Below are positions 52,901 through 61,900 of a DNA stretch of 64,000 nucleotides, piece after piece (position 1 is the first letter of the stretch; every line of letters starts with the position of its first letter). The position numbers were made by a program, and so were the translations under genes. The notes under the pieces are model-generated. The model ran no database searches. It worked only from the letters and a program-made list of their open reading frames with translations, and was not told where the DNA came from. Source of the stretch: Pelecanus crispus (Eukaryota; Chordata; Aves; Pelecaniformes; Pelecanidae); NCBI RefSeq assembly GCF_030463565.1, contig NC_134676.1:26516728-26580727 (forward strand), in the 5' to 3' direction.

Positions 52901-55900
52901 CATAAGTAACTTATTCATGCAGAATTTCAGATTAAACAGCTTAAGTCTCTCCTTTTACAGAATAAAAGATTAAGCAATTGTACAAAATATTAATCCCAAA
53001 CATGGTATATGCCAAAAAGATCTTTGGCATCCTGCACATGTAACCTGCTCTCATTGACAGGGTTATACTATAGAAAGAGAAACTGGGTGACACAATATTC
53101 TGAATCAAGAGTCAAAGAATCTAGGAGGGTACAACCCAGCACAGGATGAATTAATTGTTGATGTTTGGAATTCACTCACTCACCTGCATAGTTCTTCAAG
53201 GTCATTCATCTGAGTTTAAGTTCCCTTGCTTTTCCTAACTGTTGTACATTCCCCACTAGAAAACCATTAGGTGGATTCCACTCCGATATCCCAGTCTCAA
53301 CACTACTGCACTTCTTTGTATAACTAAGAGAAAACAAGCTCTTTGTCATTTATTCAGATAGTAAACACCAGTCAACCCAGTACTGCTAAGTTGTTTTTCG
53401 AATTAATCCTGCCTAGACAAATCTGAAGAGAGTAATCAGTTTGATGTTTACCCTCAGTGGTTTGGACTATACTCTCTTCAATATGTTGTAACAGTTACCA
53501 CAGCAAATTCATGTTTCACAGTTCACATTTCTGAAAGACACTGGCTTGACCATACAGTTCTGGGAATGTTAGCCAATATTGAAAAAAATAGGTATGTGCA
53601 GGGATCTGAACAAGTAAGTGGAAAAGTTACACATACTCTGCTAGTCTTTGAAACAGAATGTATATTACTGCTATCCTTACATCTAAGAGAAACACAATGC
53701 ATACCTTTAAGACTAACACGTCCACAAAAAGCAGTGAACAAATACCAGAATCTTTTTCCTACTTTACTCAGTGACTAGACTATTAAAAAAAAAAAACCAC
53801 CAAAAAACCCACATCTTCATTTCAGTCAGTATTCCAGATGCAGAACAACACCACAGAAAAGCCTCTGCTCTAAGACTTTAAATCTGATGGGCTCAAGTTC
53901 CTTGCCCACACTTGTTACCTTTTGCAACCCTGAAACTGAAATAAGCTGGAGCTTAGATAGATTTTGAATCCACTTTCCAAACCTCCTAGAATGAAACACT
54001 AATCTAACAATCACAGTTAACTGTATCTAAAGGATAAAAGAGATGGCACTTAAAAGTTCTGAAGATGATTTACCTAAAAGAAAGACAAGTTGTGAAGGAG
54101 ACTGATCTAATCTGCACTTGGAATGCTTCCTAATTTATCAATCAATCATGGAATTAAGGTGAACTAAGCAGAGAATCACACTCTTCTTATAGCCCTTATT
54201 TTGGAATGTACAGGAACACCACAGAGTGCAAGAACAAAGAGAAAGATGTTAGGAGAGGCACAGCTAGAAAAAACTTCTCCCAAGTTTTTGAACTGCAATG
54301 ATCTGAGAAAAGGTTAAAAAAGCTCTAGAACTTTACCTATACCACAAATCTCCTCCTTATTTCTTTTCATGCTTTAACTTTCACAAAACCAGCCCAAGAA
54401 CTTCATTTTAAATAACATCATATCTTTCCTCCCCCTTGTTATTTCTCTTACATTTTAGCACATACTTCATTAGCTTTCATGTTTGGCCCAAACTACTTGC
54501 ATTCTCTTGTGTGAAGCAAGGAATAAGTTTAATGACAGCTCACACACTTGTTGGGAACATGCTGCAGCCCTTCTTCTACAGAAGAAAGAAGGAAGCAGTT
54601 ACCTAGTATTGTCAAAAAGGGATTACCTTAAGATTACAGGATAGCACCATATGTATTAACTGGACAGCACAAAACTTCAAAATAATGATCAGAAGAAGGT
54701 TCATACCTTTTAGGTTGTTAAAAGGCATATGCAATACAGAATACTGCTGGAATGAAATTGCAATTCTTGAAGAAGGTTGGTACAGGCAAGTGTAAGACTT
54801 GTCTGTATGCAGCAGCAGCATATGTGCACTGCTAACCCTTTAAAAGTTGCAAATTTAGAATTCTGGTTCAAGTTGAAGTAACATCTCAAAAGAATTACAA
54901 TTTCTGTAGGCTTTTGCTCTAAATGTATGTACTTGTAGATCCCGTCCTTGACGATTAAGCGGCAGCTGACTTCTGAAGACTGTAGAAGGTAGGAAATCAC
55001 TGAAAAAACTGTAGTTCTATTAAAAAAGAGCTTAGCAGCCAGTCTGGAGCTAACAATGAACAGCCATTTCTAAGCACATAAACCTGACTCCACAAACCTG
55101 CAGGTGTACCAACAGGACACCACTGAAGCGCATACTGCTAAGATCGTTTCCCCAGAGGTGAAGAAAAAGCATATGAATCTGTTAGCTTCTGAAGTCTAGA
55201 CTGGGGGAACTTCCTCCCTGCCCCCAACCAAAACCAACCCACAAGCTATTCTGAAATGACAGCAATTATATTTGCCTAAATAAGCTTTAACCAAAATAAC
55301 TGGGCAACCCCCTTGTTTCAGAAGTACTGAACCTTAGCATAGTTGAGCTATGGTTTGTAAATGAACTAAATCCAAATGGAAAGACCCATATGACAAAGCC
55401 TTTTCATTTTGAAAGAGGTGAACATTTTCAAACAACTTCTATTGGTTCTATCCACAGAACATCCATACACAGGCACAGGGACATATAGCTAGGTATAGGA
55501 ATTTATGCCCATAGTGATGTTAAGATTATGAAGAGAAAATCTAAGCGGTCTACATACCACAACTAGGACAGTCTGACAGAAGCAGTAATATCAGCAGTGT
55601 TTTGTCCTGCCTCAGCTTCCAAAGAACATTTTGATGAAATGAAGCTGACCAAAGGCACTTGCAAGATAACAGAATTAGGAAAGCATCAAAAATGAGCAAT
55701 GGCACAAACAAAAACTTTCAGGGATTGCTCCCACATGACCAGCTTGTCTTTCTGATACTTGTATTACCTGGCAAACAAACTTGATTTTGTCTAAAGCTCT
55801 GTCACAGAACACAACCTCTTCAAAAAAGAAGAGGGTAATATATTTAGGTGCTCCTTTTCTGATCGCTGAAAACACAACTATTTCATCACTGTGCTTCTCA

Positions 55901-58900
55901 TAAAGCACTGGAATGACTTGCATCCTAGGCAAACTCAGACTAAGTTCTGGACTCCTTATGCAAACATCAATATACAACAGTAATAAGTCATTAAATATCA
56001 GATGCCTATTCTGTAATGGATCTATCAAGTGTCTCTTCAAGTGAGCTGCTGAAATCTTGCCAATGAAGAGATTTTGAAGTCTGCATTTAAATTTATGGTT
56101 TGTTCCTTTTACTGTTGCAGGATTGTTCAGAACAGCAATATAAGGAGTGGCATCAAAGAATATCACAAGTCTGAGAAGCAGAGGGACACAGTCACTGATA
56201 TCAATAAATGACAGGGTCTTTTATAATTCGAAAGGCTGGTAAAAAAGCCTCTTTGAAGTAGGAGACTTTCACATTTAAGTCAAGAACTGCCCATGTGAAT
56301 TTTTCATCTGAAGGGAGTCTAAACAACAACTTGTAGAACTATGAATTGACCTTTCTCCTATATGTGCTGGTATTGTCAACACCTAATATTTTCTTCACTA
56401 GGCACCTAAGTTAATTATTTCACTGGTATCAAGCACTGCCCCCTCCACCCTGAAAAAAAACAATCAATTCTACACAGTCTACTGTGAGTAGCATCTTATT
56501 TTACAAATTCTTAAGAGTATTGTCCCCAGGAAGGCACTGCAATCTAAGAGTAGTAAGAGTTCACTAACAGAGGTTTCCCAAACAGAAATCTACTTCCCCC
56601 AACCCCACCCAACCATGGTCCACAATTCAACTCATTTTAGATGCTACCCGTTCTTGGAGTCCACTCATTTGCAAGGCAACCATTCTGTTTTTCTAATTAC
56701 TATCCATCAGCACCAAGGTAAGTAACATTACTAAATATTTATAGCTTTTCTCTAAACAATACTGTGATTAGAAGCTAGACAAGGTGCAATTACATAAATT
56801 AGTTACAACTGTGCATCAATACTTCTTCCAAAATTGCCAATAATCTTACCACCTCACTGTATCTGGGAACTTACAAAGTTTAGTACTGAAGAGTTTTTGG
56901 ACTAAGCTGAGTATATGCCTTGCTTCAGTCTTCTGATTTACCTGAAATATGATATGAAAATTAAAGAAAGAAGTTGGTATCTCTCATTCAGATGTTCCAA
57001 GTAAGCATGCTTTACTTTTCAAATAAAATTAATTCTCAGAATAAGACATGAACACGTACACCAACACATTCCACAGCCTACATATACATTTAGTGCAGCA
57101 AAGGCCAGACATAAAAATTCATATTCAATATGCAAGTAACTATCAGGCATTCGTAAATCATAGAACTTGATGAAAACCTAGCCCCACTTACACAAAAGCG
57201 TCCTTTACTTCCTTTTCAATGATGCTTCAATTCTTTCAAAATTATGCTCTATTTAGATTTCTTTTTTGTTACATCTTTTCTCTCAAACTAAATTCTAATA
57301 CACATTTTCTCTCACCAAAAGTACTTAAGATATTTTGCGTATCAAATTCCTTCTTATGCCTGCTCACTAAAATTAGTGGCTATGAATCTAAATAATGAAA
57401 TAAAACCCCTGGACTTATTAAAAGTTGTTCCTGCATCTAAAATGAGTTAGAGCTCTCTAAACAGTTTTCTTCATGATTCTAGGCAATTTACTTCTCTGTT
57501 TTGCTGTGCTTTTTTCACTTAGGATTGAAGGTAATGCTTATTTTTTGGATGTTTTGTTGGGTTAAAGGGTTTATAGGGTTAAAGACATATTTGCAACATT
57601 ATTGAGCTCACAGTTACTAGCTATTATGAGTGCAAAAATATGTTATTAAACCAAAAGGATCTGACCATTTGTTTTTCATTTTAGAATCCAGCCTTATAAA
57701 AGCACAAACATTTTAAAAAACAGACTTTGTTTTAACTATATATGTTTTAAATTACTTACTGGTTCTTCTTTAATCACCAGGCACAAGTCACCATCACTGC
57801 TACGAGTGCCAAACCCATTCAGTGAGGACCCAACCAAAAAGAGTCTACTCTCTGTAATAGAAGAATCACAGAATAAAAACTGATGTGACATATCATAGTT
57901 TAAGAGGAAGAACCACCGCAAACCTGAAGAACATTCAAACTGATATTAAGTAATCAAATTCAAAACATACGTGGAAAAATTCGCTGAATTTCTCTCTGGA
58001 TTTCTGTTCTGCAGAGCTCTTTTCTGTTCAGATCACAGGTCTGTTGCTGACATGCTTGAAACAACTCCAAAACCTGCTGACTTAACTTGAGACACATATT
58101 CAAAAAGTAAAGATACAGAGAAGTGAACATTCTTTCCTGTCAGAGATGCAATTACAGGAAACACAGAAGACTGCATTAAAAAAAATCCAGCAAAGTTTTC
58201 AAATTTAAATTTGTTCAATCTGTTATGTCTATCCACAGAAAATAATTTTTGCCTCATCAGTATCTGCAGCCTTCCAGGGAATAAGCAGTAAAACACCAGA
58301 GATATCTTCTGCTGACTTTAATGTCAGTTTGCCTACCAGTAATGGGGAGAAAAAAAGATATTAAAACTGATTTAAGTTAGCTTTTCTTTTTTATCACACA
58401 CAAACTATTAAAGCAGCAGTCAGTTCTCTGGTGGAAGGAGGTATTAACTGTTTCTCTTTCACAACACTGTTATATGTTATAATCAACAGGCATATTTATA
58501 CTAAAAAAAAAATCTTCCGTCATGTTGGTGAAGATAAAGTATGAAGACTGATTTGCCACATGCTTTTTTTTTTTTAAATTAAAAAAGAACAAAAAACACA
58601 GTTCCATCTCCACTGTCTACCTAAAGAAGACATCCTCTTCTATATTCCAGAACAGCCAGGACAGTAACTTTTATCTCCTCCTGAAGAGAGGCAGAGGACA
58701 TCTTTATAGGCCCAATACCATATTTATTCAGAATGGGCTTCTCTCACATGTTGGGGTTTTTTTTCCCCCCATCAGGATTCTCCCTGCCCCCCAATCATGT
58801 GACAAATGGACCATCCCTCCAATTTCTACTTTCTGGAGCAGATATGTAGGTTTCCTGACATTAGTATGGAAACCAAAAACACAAGCAAACACCACCCTTA

Positions 58901-61900
58901 CGTCCCAAAAATGCTCCTAACCCAAACACACACAAGGAGGCTATATAGGATCATAGTGGCAGCTACATTTATTAATATTCCTTCTAATGACAGCTCAGCA
59001 ATAGAGACCCCAGGACACTGTCAAAAAACCTTGCAGAAATTTTTGTGGTCTCCCACAGCACCACTGGATGCTGCCTACTCAGAAGGCAGATGTAAAACAC
59101 AGGCACAGAAAGGTATTACCTTATCTTTGGCCACAGGAAGCGTGGTTTCTACAGGGTTTGGAAATAAAGTGTCTTGCAATGGAGGGAGATATCCAGTTAA
59201 ATCTGGTACGTAACGTGCATAGAACAGTGGAGACTGAACTGATCCTGGGAAGGAGTATCTACGGTCTTCTGGTAAAGGCACTGCTTGGTTAACTACAGTT
59301 GTTTCAGAACGGTGTGACTGAAACCGCTGCCGTTTGACATCATGCGGAACATTTTGTTCACTTAGTCTCCTAAATGTAAAAAAAGAAAAAAGAGAGACAG
59401 TAATTCCTCTAGTTTGCAAACACCAACCTATGATTAGAAGACAGTTGCTAGAAAGTAAAAAAATCAGTGCTTAATTACGTGACTATTTCACTAAACGCAA
59501 GTATTCTACAGAACAAAAGGCATGCCCATCCTAGATATTAGGTGAAATAAACCTGGAATGTGAAAAGAGAACACACAACTGCAAAAGTGCAGCCACCCTT
59601 GAAGTGACTCGATGCAACTGCTTTACAAAAGTGTCTGTATTAACCAATTGAAACCTAAATTAATTCAGTTAAGCAGGACAGCTCAGAAAGCTGGTCATAC
59701 TATTTTGGTGACAACATACTTTTTTTTTTTTTTTTTTAAAAGATACATACAGGCTATGTAACAGCACTTTTCTCTTAAATCAATGTAAGTGCAGTGAGAA
59801 GTTTTGAGAGTTCTCAATACCCAGTGATGAATAAAATAAATTCGGTAGTGGGGAGGGGAGAAAGAGAAACTTATCACAATAGCCATTCAAAACGTAGCAT
59901 TTGTCTGTGTCTTAGATTGTACGGACAGTAAACTGTGTAAGCTGGGCAAAAAAGAAACACTGTTCATTTGACAAATCAAGCTAACAATTGTACTAAGCTA
60001 CACAGGTCATAAACCTAATGTCTCATTCTCAAACACTAGTCTGTCTCTCCTCATTAAGTCATTTGTCACAGGAATTCAAATATATTTGAAGAGATATCAT
60101 GATCTTACAGATAGCCCCTTGACATCTGAACTCTTCATTACAAAAAAAGTTATACTGAAAGCTGACCAGTGGTTGAATACTGTGGTCCATCCACAGTAAA
60201 GAATAGGAGAGGGCATTCATGTTTTATTTACACATCAAGTATTGCATAAAGTTAACCAGCATGGGGGTACTCACATGTTTTTTTAATTAAAAAGCATGAA
60301 ATCAAATGTTCATATGCATCAATGAGTTAACTATTAATAAAACTAGTTATTTCTTGTAGTCAGAAAAGCTGGCATCAAAGTAGTTTTGGGAGCTGGAGAG
60401 ACAGTACTATTAATAATAAAAATTTAACTGAAGAGACCTCAAGTCATCATTTCAGTTTTCAAGTCTGAGAGATGTTCTGATAACATTACATACCCGCAAT
60501 CTTAAAGGAACTCATAATGTAACGCTAAGTCAAAACATAATGCTGTTTCAGCCTATTTTGACTGAGAAGAACTTGCATAAACTCACGTTCAGCAAAAATA
60601 CCTTAAAAAGAGTCAACTCAAGATCTAAAGATTAACTAGTTGACAGCAGATCTCCTAACATGGCATAGCTTTCCATAAACCAGACTGGTCAAGAGGAAAA
60701 TGTGCATGCAGCATGAAACCAGGAACTTCTTTAGTTCATGTGATAGTTATATACTCAACTATAACTTAATACCATATATTTAATTGTACTTATTTTCTCA
60801 TCTGTTAACTCTGGAAGATAAATAACATACAGCAAATAGTTTTGAAGAGAGATTACATAAAGCTTCCTCCCTATCAGCTGATCCCCACAGTTATTACAAA
60901 CATATATCAACTACTATTTCTGAACTGGTAAGTGATTTTTTTTCTAGAATATTAAAAGAAAATAAAATCATACATTCATCTGAAATTCCTCTTTATGTTG
61001 CAACTAAAGTAACAAAGGAAGTTATGTAAATTCAAGTAAGTTTATGCTTTTGAAAAGTGGAAGAAGTACGTTTCCATAAAATTCCTCTTGAAAAAAGAAC
61101 TTACATAGGCTTGAATTTAGCACTTTGTATTTGAAAAATAAAGCATCACATAATTAAGAAAATCAGGAGAAACATCTAGTGTGTCATCAGAAAAACATCG
61201 CAATTCCCATAAAACATTGAGGGTGCAGTCTTACTCTTAACTTGACAAATTAAGAGGAAGAGAACACTCCTCTTATAGTCAAGCATACACAGAGTACAAT
61301 CTATTATAGTATTAAAATAAAATACATTAAGTCACAGTTCTGCAAGGCTACAGCTGTTGGAAGAGAAAAACTACACATACTAAGTCTCTAAAATTCTCAA
61401 AAGCAGGTACATGAACGCTTTAAAGAGTCACGACACGGCCTGTTTCATCAAAACCCATTTTATTTGGTATTCTTGCAATTCCTAACAAAATTCAAGTTGC
61501 ACAAGCAATTGATACTAGACAAGCTTCACCATGGGTACATTACAACCAGAATTAATTACACATTCACAAAGAACTTACTTTCTTCCTCGGAATGACGTGA
61601 GGGCATCAGACGTCTGTACTGGACTGCCATTTCTGTAAGCCATTGGCTGCGGTGTAACAACTGGAATAGTTGCAAGGTTCCCACTCAAAAGAGCCCTGGA
61701 AAGACTACAGTCCGTAACTGTTACTCATATGATAACTAAGATGCTTTTTATGGGTTGATAGTTTTTCTTAAGTGAATATGAAACTCAGCAAGTCCCATCA
61801 TTTTTTTTTTTTTTTTTAGAAGAAATATATCTGCCTTTTCTATCCAAAATGAAGAGCTATTTTAGCATATGTTTTTAACTGGAAAAAATAGAAGATGGTC

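Larger units (their letters stand above)
45911..56874 (-). other. TENT2 intron 6 (about 11 kb, largest)
   Basis: The 10,964-bp intron between exons 6 and 7 (GTAAGT...TTTCAG). It contains an antisense endogenous retrovirus at 47599-52251 and an unidentified decayed coding-like region at about 55675-56449. The remaining parts, 45911-47593, 52257-55674 and 56450-56874, are AT-rich without recognisable features. Confidence 0.88.

Noticed and set aside
59075-59419. Minus-strand 114-codon frame taken as a separate gene, and plus-strand frames over it
   Set aside because: The minus frame is TENT2 exon 3 read past its splice sites; the plus frames are its shadows.
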